NCBI RefSeq assembly: GCF_905475465.1
Contig: NC_062257.1
Location: 4,526,001-4,590,000, forward strand
Reading direction: 5' to 3'
Source of the DNA: Pieris napi
Lineage: Eukaryota > Arthropoda > Insecta > Lepidoptera > Pieridae
DNA length: 64,000 nt
Under the pieces are notes generated by a model that was not told where the DNA came from, did not search any database, and saw only the letters and a list, made by a program, of their open reading frames with translations. The position numbers were made by a program, and so were the translations under genes. Positions 1 to 12,100 of the stretch are shown piece after piece; position 1 is the stretch's first letter; every line of letters starts with the position of its first letter.

Positions 1-208
1 AGGCGGATTTTGGGCGTCCTTCGCTAGATTGGTCACTAACACTAGTATGTCCAGGCTGGAATTCTAAATACCAGCGTTCGACAGTCCGCAGACATAGGGC
101 TTCATCACTGAACACAGATATTAGCTCTTCAAAACACTGAAGCCGTGTCAGGCTTCGTCTAAAGTTGTAGAAAATTATTGCATGAACATTTTCCTTAGAA
201 AGATTCAT
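1..208 (-). mobile_element. mariner-type transposase, N-terminal fragment (cut by window edge)
   Basis: Reading the minus strand from an ATG at 208-206 gives an open frame to the window edge, about 69 codons, starting MNLSKENVHAIIFYNF and continuing through TVERWYLEFQPGH to a GRPKSA motif. This is the N-terminal helix-turn-helix DNA-binding region (HTH_48 type) of mariner/Mos1-like transposases, which bind the terminal inverted repeats. Spacing from the start to the GRP hinge fits the family. The catalytic DDD domain would lie left of the window, so it is unknown whether the copy is intact. It sits in an intron of the UGGT gene, in the same orientation. The mariner terminal repeat (expected between about 210 and 400) was not recognised. 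Confidence 0.75.
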
Positions 209-394
209 TTTCGTACGTAACTTGACAGATTCAAATCGACGCTGTGACTAAACAATAGCATTAATCCTAATACTTTTAACTGTTTTGAGATTCAAAATGT
301 AAACACATTCGAATATAGTACAGGTCCAAATTCAAAGTTGTCGGGAAATATGGAAACGACAGAACTTAAAAGGCATGCCTCGTATTAGTAAGAT

Positions 395-668
395 TACACA
401 GAGTAGGCCCCATAGGGGGGCAATTTGATTTTTAAAGGGATCCCCCCTTAATTTGAAAATTTCATAAAATCATTTGGAATTTGATTTTCGTATTTCATTA
501 TATGTTTTGAAAAATTTATTACTGTGTCCTATAAACCTATCATTATATAATTGTTTTTATATTAAAAATTATATATTTTATATATATAAGATATATGAGG
601 GGGGAATAAATTTTTTTGGAAAGGCTAAGGTGGGGCATGGCACAAAAAAGGTTGGGAAACACCTCTCT
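395..668 (-). mobile_element. hAT-like terminal-repeat element, copy 1
   Basis: The right edge carries GGTTGGGAAACACC preceded by GTGGGGCATGGCAC. The reverse complement closely matches the left edge of the repeat at 14410 (CAGTCTTTCCCAACC, GGGCCATGCCCCAC). The CAG..TTTCCCAACC end resembles hAT terminal repeats. The left boundary is uncertain and there is no coding capacity. It lies in a UGGT intron. Confidence 0.4.
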
Positions 669-745
669 ATAAAATAGAAAATAGTAAAGACTTAGAATAC
701 ATCAACGTTAGATAGTCAACCAAAAGTTAGTAAGAAATTTCTCAC

Positions 746-2316
746 CTTAACATTCCATCTGACAACATAGTTGATTAACCCTTTATCAGCATATGTTGTC
801 AATATCTTATGCTTAACTGTAAATTCAGGCATGCCCAGCTCTCCATACAAAATAGCAGTAAGGGATTTGTTGTCGCTACTTGGATAAGTATGGTCTAACA
901 GATATGTTTCAAGTCTGTGTTCATCCTGAAACACCCCCAGATAAGTAATAAATAAAAATACAGTCAAAACCGTTTATAATGCTATCGTTTAGAACAATAT
1001 ACCGGTTATATAGACCAAATTCAAAGGTCCCGGCTGAATTCTAATGTATTAGGTACTTAATAACAAAGTTATTGGCTGTTACAACTATCGGTTTTAAGGC
1101 CAAATATGTGTAGTTCCTTCGATGTTGCTATAACAGATTTTGACTGTAGTTAAAAACTATTTTTGGTGTTATCTCTCTACTAAAATAAAATATTGACTTA
1201 TTGAATCCAAGCAATTGAACACTCTCTGGACCCACTGAATTAAAATGTTATATGTATGTTGCAGCGTTAATATGTGGTCTACAATGGTTTTTAGAAAATT
1301 TAAGCGTGTAAAAGAGTAACAGAATTTTTATGGTTTAGTTATATCAAGATATGAACAATCTTATTGACTTTTCATTGTTACAACTTCAACAATGATTACT
1401 TCACTAACCAATCATTGATATTTTACACAGAGCCTATACAAGCATTCAAATACTTACTGCATCATACTGGCTTGTTGATTTAAGAACATCCCTCAGAATA
1501 TCATTATCACAAATATTTTGTGATGCAATTGAAACAAAAACATCACAGTTTACTTGTTTAGCTCCATTTTGAGTAGCGATTTCATCAAACATCCGTACAG
1601 TGGGTGAATTTAAGTGCATAGAAAGTGCAAGTTTAGCCATACGTAACTGGGCTGGGGCTAATAATGAACTTGCTATACCAATGCATGTATCATATACTTC
1701 TTTGTCTGTATCTGTAAAGCATAAATTGAAGTTTTAAATAATAATTTCTTTATGAGGGAAAAGTTTTGGGCATAGAAGCAAAGATGGACATAAATTTAAG
1801 CCATTTAACCTAAGTTATTAGTTAGGTTATCTTAGGCCTGAAGCTATACCTAAATATATTTTGTTCTGCTCATTACTTGTATATTACTTCCAGAAACGCA
1901 CTTGCAAGCCTTCTGGCAATGTGAGAGTGTCCATGGTTGGCGGTATCACTTAACATCAGATGAGCCTCCTACCCGAGCCTCCTATTGCATTATATAGTCT
2001 AACAAATAATAAACATAAAATGTACTTAGTGAATATTTAGCCCATGCCAATAATGTTATGACTTACTAAGACTAGACAGACTAGATTTCAATGAATTGAT
2101 GCCATCCACAAATGACCAGAATATATCGCCACTCTCTCCAGATAAATATTCTGCTAATTCCAAAACTATTGGAGTTGCTTCCCATTTTGCACTGACGAAT
2201 GTTGTCACTCCTTTTGATTTCTTTTCTTCTCTCTTAGTGTCGGCGCTGGATGCAATTGAGTCAAAAGCGTGTGTTAAAATTAAAAACAGTAACGCGCTAA
2301 ACCCCACAGCCTTCAT
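746..2316 (-). CDS. UGGT: UDP-glucose:glycoprotein glucosyltransferase (UGGT), 5' exons, partial
   Basis: Three minus-strand exons, 2316-2067, 1711-1458 and 925-746, join in phase (250+254+180 nt, 228 codons) with consensus GT-AG borders. The protein starts MKAVGFSALLFLILTHAF, a clear ER signal peptide. KGVTTFVSAKWEATPIVLEL, FWSFVDGINSL, LRMAKLALSMHLNSP, HTYPSSDNKSLTAILYGELG and KGLINYVVRW then match the N-terminal thioredoxin-like sensor region of UGGT. The family enzyme works in the ER lumen, re-glucosylating misfolded N-glycoproteins so that calnexin/calreticulin retain them. The remaining exons, including the GT24 catalytic domain, lie left of the window. The start was placed at ATG 2316; an in-frame TTG three codons upstream is ignored. 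The introns hold a MITE and LINE debris. The gene is divergent from MFF, with 1.5 kb between the starts. Confidence 0.93.
961..1146. mobile_element. Short Tc1/pogo-like MITE (CAGTCAAAAC ends), complete
   Basis: The ends are CAGTCAAAACC on the left and TTTTGACTG on the right, flanked by TA on both sides (959-960, 1147-1148), which fits a Tc1/mariner/pogo-type TA duplication. It has no ORF. Related copies lie at 17000-17410 and 43920-43998. It sits in the UGGT intron between exons 2 and 3. Confidence 0.65.
1893..1991 (+). mobile_element. LINE 3'-end fragment (same family as 50428-53914)
   Basis: It contains ACGCACTTGCAAGCCTTCTG, GGCGGTATCACTTAACATCA and GAGCCTCCTA. These are the last ~100 bases of the LINE that is full size at 50428-53914. 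It is a 5'-truncated dead copy in a UGGT intron. Confidence 0.75.
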
Positions 2317-2701
2317 TGCTTCCAACGTACGTAAGCTAATTATTTGTAATTATTTGAACAAACTGAAGACTCTTGCAGCCAAAAAAACTATGTTCTCTAA
2401 ACTGGTGAAAAATACATTGTTTTTATTGAAGTATTTAAATACAGAAACTCTTTACTAAAACAGTATAGGACAAATCAACGTGCCATATTTAAAAGGTATT
2501 ATGACTATCTTTATCTTATGAGATTAAAATACGAATTCAGTTATATCGCACAATAATTTTGTTGAAGCCTAATGAAACTTGGCTTGAAATGTATGCGGCA
2601 ACGAAAATGTCTAGTGTCATTTGTCTGCCAATAGGAGATTTCCACGATTTTTGACGTTAAACATAATGTTACCAACTTTGCCTAATTTTTTACTTTGCAT
2701 A

Positions 2702-2866
2702 AAGGCCGATTTACATTATCTTAGTGTTTAGGAGAGTGCTTTAGTACAACTTTAAAGGCAAGTTCTTTAGCGTAGCGTTTACTAAAGCAAGTAGCGTTTA
2801 CATGTTTCAACTAAAGTACTATCCTAAAGCACTCTCCTAAACACTAAGATAATGTAAATCGGCCTT
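2702..2866. mobile_element. MITE with ~43-bp perfect terminal inverted repeats
   Basis: The left arm begins AAGGCCGATTTACATTATCT (2702-2744). The right arm (2824-2866) is its exact reverse complement over about 43 bases. The core of about 80 bases is unrelated and non-coding. The target duplication is unclear. It lies upstream of both UGGT and MFF, so it could affect either promoter. Confidence 0.75.
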
Positions 2867-2887
2867 AAGAAATAGAAACCTCGCTTA

Positions 2888-3140
2888 GGGGGGCCTCATA
2901 GCCTAGCGGTCTTATTAAGTGGCAGCTAAGTGAGGGGTACCGGGTTCGATTCCCGGTTCGAGGGCAACTTTTAATTTAATTTAAATTTGTTCTCGGCCTT
3001 TGGGAGGGTTGTGCGGTACCGGGCGAATGCTTAAACCGTACATGGAGGACACGGTCGAATTTCTAAACACAAAGCAAAAAAATTCTATACTTGACGCTGG
3101 CTAATGCACAAATCATGCCAGAGCCATTAATAAAAAATAA
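2888..3140 (+). mobile_element. tRNA-derived SINE, family A, copy 1
   Basis: The head is tRNA-like: box A TAGCCTAGCGG near 2901 and box B GGTTCGATTCC near 2942. The body has GTTCTCGGCCTTTGGGAGGG and a 3' part with GACGCTGGCTAATGCAC. A second copy lies in the opposite orientation at 40781-41032 and matches along the whole length. The internal pol III promoter is visible, but this is not a functional tRNA gene. Confidence 0.8.
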
Positions 3141-3850
3141 ACCTTGCTTAAATAACATAATATAACTTCCCTCCCTCTAAGTCTGGGAAATCTAAAATTT
3201 TAGATTTGTATAAATATGAACAAGAGCTAAAAAATAGTTTACCAAAGAAGTTTCACTTCTGGCATATGTACTTTGTACACTTTTTTTTTAATGTATGTAT
3301 TTTAATGCATATTTGAAATTACTGTAGAACCTCTACAGTGTTTCATCGATATTTAGGAGTTTCTTGAAGTTGGTCCTAGGGGAAACATCTGTAGGAGTTG
3401 ACATTACTTACGCTTGTTAGGTCGTGTCATATCTCGCCGACAATTTACTGCTTGCAAGTGTTTTTGAAATATTACCTAGTTTTGACTTTTGACGTTACTA
3501 AAGCTGTCAAATTATATTTATTTCTATTTTGAATTTTCTAAATTTCATATACTGTCAAAATTTGTGGCCATTGGCCAAAAAAGAAGGTAGGTTTCAGTTG
3601 GTTTTAATCCAACTTATATGGAACTTATTAATTTAAATTCTTTGTAACCAACTCTAAACTCTAGTAAACTCAGCATTCGAGGTTGAATAATAGGTAATAT
3701 AGTCTATAATTATTAAAATTATTTCCAATTTTTTTTAGTTCATAGATGCGTTGTTTAATTTACGATAATTTTATTTCTAGGAGTTTAAGTAAATCTGGAA
3801 CTGGCACATCAGTATTCAATTATAGATATCGTAAGTGAAAAGTTGTAAAA

Positions 3851-5321
3851 ATGCAGTATACATCAGACGAAGCTTATGCAAGGCTTATAAGTCATAATAT
3901 GACTGTGCCACACAGAATAAAGGTAATTAAGATACCCTCATATCTTTTACCACCTAATGTGCGTAGACACTTCTATGGTAGTAATTAAAATTCAAGAGTA
4001 GCAACAAAATCTTTATATGAGTGTAATCAAATATTCAGGTGATGTATAAATCAGTAATTTAAATGTCTGTATGTAGGTTCTTTGTCTCTTGGTTCTTTGT
4101 AGGGCAGTTAAGATACAATAAAAGTGTATGTTTTTAGGCAACGGGTGATGTAGTTGATGAGGAGAATACTCCAAATGGAATTATTTCTGGATGGGACTAT
4201 GCTAATGAAAAATTTGACATGAAGGTTCCTGAGAGGATTCTTGTCATGGGACAAGATCAGCATATTGGTATGACTTTTGCACCCATAACATTCTAGCTTA
4301 CTATTTACTATATTGCTTCTTAAAGCAACTACAAATCACTGGGTGTATACATACCCAGGGATTGGATACCTGTTTTTTTTCGATCAAAAGGCACAGGCCT
4401 ATTGATTTATGAGGAAATTTATCCACCTCAAAAATATCTGCCACAATGACAAAAATTATTATATGTGTTAACTTCAGTGGGCAATTTATTGTTATGGAAC
4501 TTTTTTACTCCAACTAGCAAATTATGTATCAAAATATTTCTTAGTGGATGTCTTTGAACTTTCTCTATTTAGAACTTGTAAAAAAGTTCATTGTCTCTTA
4601 AGGTTTATCACAATCATGAGCCAAATATTCTTATTACAGGGACAAAAGCAACACCCAGAGAAATCCAATTGGATAATGCAGTATTACCAACTGACCCTGG
4701 AATGATACGAGTGACCACCCCACCACGTGTTATTACACTGGACCAGCACTACTTCCCATCAGCTGATGATTTTCTTCCTGGTTCTGCTAACTCTCCACCA
4801 AGAAATGCTAGAGCTGTTCGTTCTCAAGAAGTTGCCCGTCAAATGCTACCCCATTCTGACATTCTTAATGAATCGACCATGACGGAATCACGTCTAGTTT
4901 TGAGGTAATAAAAGATTTTATAGCTCTCCCGAAACCATATTTATTTTTTGTTATCTAATTTTTAGTTATATTTGATCCTGCCTTTTTTGCATGTTGACAT
5001 CTAAGATCCAACCAACCAAATACTATAAAGAAATTGTAAAAATAAACATTTTGAATTGAAATACATGTCAATTGTCAAGTTATGTAATTATATATTTTTT
5101 CTTTATTTTTAAGGGATCCGACTCCACCCATAAGTAATGGGGAGGGTCTGTCTGCCGCTGAGGAACTTGTGCATCTTCGCCGTCAAATTGCAAAACTTAA
5201 TCGTCGTGTTATGTCTATTGAAGCTGAAACACTTCAAAGACAACAAAAGGAAAAAATTGCTTATGCAATAAGTATTGCTTATTTGTTATTTAAAGTGATT
5301 GCTTGGCTCAACAGATCTTAA
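3851..5321 (+). CDS. Tango11: Mitochondrial fission factor (MFF / Tango11), complete
   Basis: Four exons, 3851-3922, 4138-4267, 4640-4904 and 5114-5321, join in phase (675 nt, 224 residues plus TAA), all with GT-AG borders. MFF is a tail-anchored outer mitochondrial and peroxisomal membrane adaptor that recruits the fission dynamin Drp1. Family hallmarks are visible in order: N-terminal MTVPHRIK; the repeat-like VPERILVMG motif; TPPRVITLDQ near the middle; a coiled-coil segment LVHLRRQIAKLNRRVMSIEA; and a C-terminal hydrophobic anchor IAYAISIAYLLFKVIAWL followed by NRS at the stop. The length is close to short insect forms. The start is the first ATG of the exon and is followed directly by the conserved N-terminal motif. 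Non-coding 5' exons may lie upstream. No alternative cassette exons were recognised. Confidence 0.93.
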
Positions 5322-5515
5322 AAAGTTAAGAGTAGAAAAATAAGAATAAGATGAAGTATAGAATGTATTGTTGACGTCATGATGGTAAGATGTAGCATGG
5401 TCATTTAGTAGAACTGTATTCCGTTATAAATTAACTATTTGATGAAGTGTTCATTTAGCTAATAGCTACCTATTTTATACCTTCCGTGATTGTTAGCTCC
5501 TGCAGGTGATTGTCT

Positions 5516-5521
5516 AATAAA
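5516..5521 (+). terminator. Polyadenylation signal AATAAA for MFF
   Basis: AATAAA lies about 195 bases after the MFF stop codon. A second AATAAA at 5622-5627 is an alternative. Both come before the end of the convergent phosphatase gene. Confidence 0.5.
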
Positions 5522-5922
5522 TGGGTATATTGTTGATATTTTAGAATTTAGTCACATGAATTTATAAATGAACTGTTAAGTTTCTTTTAATTATTAATTC
5601 AGTCGGGTCATTTTACTTCTTAATAAATCATACCAAATTACTTGTATTATTATTACTTCAATTTATGAATATAATTATCCTCAAATAACAAAAAAATAGT
5701 AATATTAATAATGTAAAGATTTAACTTAATTTAAGATTTCAAATAGGTGTAAATAAATTGATTACAAGGTAACACTCAATATATTCAAAATATGTCAGTA
5801 ATGTTAACACAAAACAAATAAAATTAATCATTCTTAAATGTACAATTACATTTTCCTGTTTCAGTTATATGTAGGTCAATTATTAGTTTTCATTAAATAC
5901 TGTCGTAAATAACTAATAATAT

Positions 5923-7596
5923 TTATGGCATTGTATGTGTAGGTTTATCTTCATATTTAAAAATAACCGAAAAAAGCGGTCCACCAAGCCGTTCTGCAAG
6001 CCATACATTTTTTACGACCGCTAATTTTAATGAGTCTACTGCTAGACAAGCATTCAGATTTGTATGTAGAGCTCTGCCCATTCCTTCTAATACAATTAAA
6101 TCTACTCCTCTCATTTTCATCTCAGTGGCAAGATCTGCAAAATAAAATTTAGCTTCAGGCAAAAACAATAATACCAACGACTCACACATTAAGGCAGAGT
6201 ACGCCTTAAGTACACCAGTTTATAATATACTTTTAATATCTACATTTAAGAATGTTGAAATTAAAGAAGTATTTATATAAATCCCAAAACGTACCTAAAG
6301 TTATTGTTCTTAAATCGAGACATGGTCCCCTTTGGCCATTGGATCTTACAACTAGATTACCAGATGCACTGGCTGCAGCGATAATTGGACATATTAGGGA
6401 TGCACTCTGAAGTACACTCTCCAGCTCTGAATTTGTAATATCATTCAAAGCAGGCCATTCATTTGCACATAGTATAACTGATGTTCCTCGTAGCAAGAGC
6501 CCTCTAACAAATGGTAAAATTCCTAATACGACATCAACACCACTGTTATCTACAAAAACAGCCGCACAGTGATGAACTGTATTCTGGAAATTATGTTACA
6601 AAAATTATATTTAAGTATAAACAAATATAATACAGATAAATTCTATTGATCTTATCTGTAAACAATTCTTCATATTGAAGCTTTTAGGATATAAAATAAA
6701 GTAATATTAAAGGGTTTGAGAGTAGAATACCTGTAATTTATTCAGCCATTGGTCAAATCCATCACACAGCCAGGGACGCTTTTGAATCTTTTGCAGTGCT
6801 TCATATAGTCCACTATCTAATATTGATGTTACAGCTTGGGCCCCCCAATCAAACATATTACCTTTTAAGACAAATTGTATATAATAAAATGTTTTGATTT
6901 TATCCAAAAGCACTAAAATAAATTTAACTTTACCTGCTAGCACTCCACTACATAACGCAATCCATTTCTGTCTATCATCTAGTATGGCATCTATTTCTGC
7001 CAGTCTTGATGCAAGCTGAGCTAGAGCAGCATCATTTTCATACTTTTTCTGCTGTTTCCATAAATCAAAAAAGCCTTGAGCTCGAAGACAAGTTTCATTA
7101 ATATCAAGTAATAAGCGTATAGTTAAGTATCCGTGAGCTCTGTAAAATACAGTATGTAATTAGATGTGTACATCTAGTATAGATAGATACTATATACTAT
7201 CAATATGGGTTACTTGGTAACAAATTTTATTTTTTTGCTCTAATCCTTAGTTATGAAACATATTCAATGCTGCAGATTCATAATATGTGGTATGGGCATC
7301 CTATGCTTCATTGCAACTTTATACAACTTATATACAAAAAGATAACTTAATACTTACAGTGGATTTACTCTTATTTCTTTTAATGCCTCCACATAACATG
7401 TTTTAAACTTGAGTGCGCGTATTTCAATAGTGGGATCATCTTTCCGAGTTAATGCAAAATTGACATACTTGTCTACAAGTTTTTCACATGTATTTAACCA
7501 ATATTCTCTTGCTTCGTCATCTGCTAACAAGTCCAAAGTATCTGGACTATATTTATCTGGCTCGCATAATATGTGCGACAAACCAAAATGTTCCAT
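5923..7596 (-). CDS. PANK4-type DUF89 phosphatase (4'-phosphopantetheine phosphatase), stand-alone, complete
   Basis: Five minus-strand exons, 7596-7358, 7139-6934, 6861-6731, 6583-6295 and 6134-5923, join in phase to 1077 nt (358 residues plus TAA). The protein matches the C-terminal phosphatase half of vertebrate PANK4: GNMFDWGAQAV, FVDNSGVDVVLGILPFVR, LLLRGTSVILCANEWPALND, VLEGMGRALHTN and LAERLGGPLFSVIFKYE. The metal-binding residues known from PANK4 are present as D204, N205 and D240. The family removes phosphate from 4'-phosphopantetheine and its oxidised forms, limiting coenzyme A synthesis. No pantothenate-kinase-like domain is encoded upstream, so the gene is phosphatase only. The start is ATG 7596: TTTTTAG lies just before it (acceptor, with two bases between), so a longer N-terminus starting at 7626 would be intron sequence. 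That implies a non-coding 5' exon upstream. Confidence 0.92.
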
Positions 7597-7639
7597 TACT
7601 AAAAATATTGTGAAGAGTATGTTCAATAGAAAATAATTA

Positions 7640-8160
7640 TGTTAACTGTTCACACATCGCGTTCATTGGTTTTTCTGTTATCCCATTGTTTATCAGTAAT
7701 GCTAATATTAACAACGCCTTTATCTTATCAATGTGGTTTCTATATGGTTAATAATAAATTGTAAAAATAGAGAACTATAAAAGGTCCATAAACGACTACT
7801 TACTAGTAAGTAGTTTAATTTACTATTTAATAATTAGCAAAAAAATATCTAAATTTATATCCAGTACTAATCAATTAATAATATGAAATAATTTTTAATC
7901 ACATTATTTTCGTTAACATAAACAATGACGTTGTTGACAACATTCTAATGATCGCCTGTTGGCTGTTACATGTTATTGAGTTATTGAAATTGAATATTGA
8001 CTAATGTCTACTGATGCGGGATGCCTACTATCGCTGAATAACCCACTTTATTATACATATTATATGCTGTGGTTTATTTTTTAACACTTCGTGCAAAAAA
8101 TGTACAATTAAAAAAATTAAATAATAACGAGGGCGTTTATGTTTAAATGTTAATTATTAT
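7640..8160. other. AT-rich intergenic stretch, nothing recognised
   Basis: This stretch is upstream of the phosphatase gene and should hold its promoter and a non-coding first exon. No motif or repeat could be assigned. Confidence 0.4.
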
Positions 8161-8164
8161 TATG

Positions 8165-8440
8165 TTACGAAGTTGTCCTTGTACAGAAGAAATTTAAAGA
8201 AATATAGAGAAAGAGGATAGGGACAGAAAGTGAATTCCATAGTCTCACTGCGGAGACCCTAAACTCTTCAAGAAAGGAAGTCATGCGATTTAAGGAAGGA
8301 CATCGTATTCTTAATAGCGTACTGCTATAACTATGACCTCTCGTGAATTTATAATTGTTCTTGAGGTAAAAAAGAGTTTTCGGATTGAAGAGGATGGAAT
8401 ATAAGAGATGAAGAGAAAGTACACAACATCCTTCCTCTAC
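8165..8440 (-). mobile_element. Non-LTR retrotransposon C-terminal remnant
   Basis: The minus strand reads FRVSAVRLWNSLSVPILFL followed by SLNFFCTRTTS and a stop. The A-V-R-LWNSL motif near the C-terminus is typical of LINE reverse-transcriptase proteins. Upstream frames are broken. It is a short dead 3' end. Confidence 0.5.
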
Positions 8441-8648
8441 GATAGTAAAGCTTGTTAAAAGTTATTAGCATAAACAATTATGACATTGCGAAAAAATACT
8501 CAAAAATGTTTGATTATCGTGGAAAACTTGATGTTATTAAACACAAGAATGTTCATAGCTTAAATGTACAAGAATTTGTAAATTAAATTGTGACTAAAAT
8601 ATGGCAACATAAAAAATCTTTAAAGTAAATTAAATCTATATATAAAAA

Positions 8649-9013
8649 AGGGTGCGTGTACTTATGTACGCGCGTAAGAAGTTATACTTCTTTGGCATTA
8701 TTAAAAATCGTTTTTGATTGCATGCAAATAATTAATTACAATTAAATAATTAAAAACTGGAAAAGGAGTCATTATAGTCAATAAAGTTCAGTTTACATTT
8801 GAAAAATTAAACAAATAAATATTTATTATTATTCTCTTACATTAAGTGTAACAAAAATTCTATTATTATTCGAAAGTTTTTTTTAAATTATGTCCAATGC
8901 CGTAGCATCTTCCGTAGGCAACTTCATTCTGTTAATTTAGTGTCACGGTGCGCGCGCATCGTAAAATTTCACTCTCATCAATTTTTCATAACACGCCTAA
9001 AGAAGTTTAACTA
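8649..9013 (+). mobile_element. Dispersed element X (TACGCGCGTAAGAAG ends), copy 1
   Basis: It begins GGGTGCGTGTACTTATGTAC with GAAGTTATACTTCTTTGGC and ends GCCTAAAGAAG. The inner ends are inverted (GAAGTTATACTTCTTTGGC on the left, GCC(T)AAAGAAGT on the right). The right part has GTCACGGTGCGCGCGCATCG. There is no ORF. Other copies are at 32650, 49016/57592 (split) and 59287. The superfamily was not recognised. Confidence 0.6.
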
Positions 9014-9172
9014 CAAAAAAATCTCATTTTGTTTCATAATTCCTACATTTCTTGATATAATAATGTAGTTCTTTTCACTGAACTTACGTTTGTATAAAAC
9101 CTACTGTAATTACCAATTTCTTTTTTCAGGCATACTAAATATAAATCGTACGACAAAAATATTTATCTATTA

Positions 9173-12100
9173 TGGTAGGGGAGCCCACGATGCTAAATGG
9201 GGATTTACTCGAGCGTCGTAGAGACCTATTGGGATGCCAAGCTTAGATAATAAGAAGAAAAAAATGTTATATGATATATAACTTTTCATCGGTGGGGGAA
9301 GCGGCTATAGATTCTTAAATATGTAAAAAAAAAACTGTTGCATGGACATCCTCGAGCGCGTCAGATATTGATAGCATCAATGCCCTACGTATTTTTAATA
9401 ATGTACGTATGTTAATCTGATCGTTTGCATGATGCGGGTGGTTGTATTTAAGGGTTGAAAATGAAAAAAAAATAAAAACTATCGAGCGCGTCAGATTTTC
9501 TAAGGGAGTGTTAAGTGCACCAAAAAAAAGCTCTCATTCACTAATCTGACGATTTCGATGGGACGCAAACCCACGGCCATTTTCATAATTTGCAAAAAAA
9601 AATCGCAATTTTGAAATACTCAAGCGCGTCAGATTAAGATATATGTGGTTCGTCTTTATGTTCTAAACGTACTGTCTCATAATCTGACGATTATCTAGAG
9701 GGATTCGCCTGATCTGACAAAAAAAATTTAGAAAAACGGTTCACCTAAAGGGCCATCCCTACAAATTCCCGCTAATTTTCTATTCCTGGGCGCTTAAAAT
9801 TGATATTTTGAGCTCGCTGAGTTCAAAGAAATAACATGTCTATGCATTTGAGCTCTCCCAGCTCGAAAGTCTGATAGAAGTTTCATAGAACACTATTTTT
9901 GGAATTTTCAAACCGCAATAACTTTTGAATGGATCAAGCAATTTTCACGCGGTTGGCGGCATTCGACGCAGTTTTATCATCATCATAAGAAATTTTGCAA
10001 TCTTAATAATTGATCGAACCATAAATTTTGGAGTAATCCCGAAAAAACACTTTTTCGGGTTTCTTTCGTTCACGATATCTCTCGAACTAATCAACCGCGA
10101 ATTACCGGCGGAGCTAGGATGGCGGTACGGTGGTAATCTGCGATGACGGAAGGCAACGGGAAACCACCGTCATAATACTCCCTAGTTGATCAGCTCTGAT
10201 CATTAAGCATGGATAGCACAAATATAGCCACGGCCCTGAGTCTCCGGCGTCCCTTAAATGGGTCAGGGGTGCGAAGAATCTCCGGAGGGGATCACGAACA
10301 AAAACAACGACACAGGCTAAAAATTGGAACATGGAACGTAAGGAGTCTTAAACAGCATGGGAAACTACATAATGTCATCAAAGAAATGAGGCGCCTAGAA
10401 ATTGGGGTGTTGGGTATTAGTGATACTAAATGGCCAGGAAACGATCGATACAAGACCACAGAGGGCGAAGTACTGTACTACTCGGGTAAAAATGGCTCAA
10501 CCGAACCTTATGGAGTGGCAGTCCTGCTCACCAAAGAAACTGCTCAAAACTTTGAAAAGGACAAACCGGAATACGTTAGTGGATGATAGTGGTAATGTAT
10601 TATTAGACGTAGAGAGCAAGAAATCTACTTGGAAACTCTATGTTGAAGACATATTCGCAGATGTAACTAGAAGAATCACAGTAACACCAGGAAATGAAAC
10701 TGGACCTCCTATATTGAGAGCAGAGGTAGTAAAAGCTCTAAAGAGAGCCAAAACTGGAAAATCTCCAGGTCCAGATCAAATTCATGTGGAGATTCTCCAA
10801 CTATTAGAGGAACACCTTGTGGATGCGGTAACCAACTTCTTCAACTGTATTTATGCAACGGGGATTATGCCGAAGGATTGGTTAAATTCAACGTTCATCA
10901 CCCTCCCGAAGAAACCTACGGCTAAGAAATGCACAGAATATCGCACAATAAGTCTGATGAGTCAGGTCTTAAAACTTTTTCTCTCGATTATACATGAGAG
11001 GATTAGAGGCAAATGCGATGCACAAATTTCGGAGAGCCAGTTCGGGTTCAGATCTGGAGTAGGAACCAGAGAAGCCTTATTCTCATTGAATGTGCTTGTT
11101 CAAAAATGTCGAGACTTACAGACAGACGTCATTATATGTTTTGTTGATTACGAAAAGGCCTTTGACCGTGTCAAACACGAGGTACTTATGCGTCGTCTGC
11201 AAGAAGTCGGAATTGATGGCAGGGATATGAGGATAATACAAAACCTCTACTGGAATCAAACCAGCACGGTGAGAGTGGACGGTGATGAAACCGAACTAAT
11301 TTCAATCTGTCGTGGAGTCAGGCAAGGGTGCATTCTGTCCCCGCTTCTATTTAATCTGTATTCAGAAGCAATTATCTCTGAAGCACTGGAAGGCAAAGAG
11401 TGGGGTATCAAGATCAATGGGCAAATAATTAACAACTTGAGATACGCCGATGATACCACTCTTATAGCAACAACACCTGAAGATCTACAGAGTATAGTTG
11501 ACCACGTCTATGAGTGCAGCAAAAGAGCGGGGCTATCAATGAACCTTGCCAAAACCAAGTATATGGTGATTAGCAGAAGAGAAGACTTAAACCCAACAAT
11601 CTCGGTGGCAGGTACTACTTTAGAGAGAGTTAATAAATACAAGTACCTAGGCACATGGCTGACTGAAGCATGGGAGTCTGAAAATGAAGTGAAGACCCGA
11701 ATAGAAGTTGCTCGTGCTTCCTTCAACAAAATGAGAAAGGTACTTTGCAACAAGGACATCAGTCTGCACCTCCGAAGTAGGATGCTTCAATGTTACATCT
11801 GGCCAGTTGTAATGTATGGTTGCGAGGCTTGGACCTTGAAGGAGGCAACCATTAAGAAACTTGACGCCTTTGAAATGTGGTGTTACCGAAGAATGCTGAG
11901 GATAAGCTGGGTCCATAGAGTCACGAACGAAGAAGTTCTACGGCGCGTCAAACGATCCCGAGAACTCACGTTGAGCATTAAAAAGAAGAAGATAAGTTAC
12001 CTGGGACATGTGTTTCGACACGAAAGGTACCGACTTCTTCAAGTAATCATGATGGGCAAGGTCGAGGGGAAAAGACGCGCTGGCAGAAGGAGGAAGTCGT

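Larger units (their letters stand above)
2317..3850. promoter_or_regulatory. Divergent intergenic region between UGGT and MFF
   Basis: The two genes start head to head with 1.5 kb between their ATGs, so both promoters must lie here. No TATA box or operator can be assigned with confidence. About a third of the region is a MITE (2702-2866) and a SINE (2888-3140). The stretch at 3420-3600, rich in TTTTGAC and TGTCAAA motifs, is the likely 5' UTR/promoter side of MFF, but this is inference. Confidence 0.4.

Noticed and set aside
2096..2458. 120-codon plus-strand ORF
   Set aside because: Shadow of UGGT exon 1 on the other strand.
2888..2965. Functional tRNA gene
   Set aside because: It has box A and B sequences, but the stems do not pair properly and the body extends as a SINE with a second copy at 40781.
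7597..7626. Longer N-terminus of the phosphatase (MNILFTIFLV..)
   Set aside because: These codons include TTTTTAG, a splice acceptor, two bases before the better ATG at 7596, so they are most likely intron.
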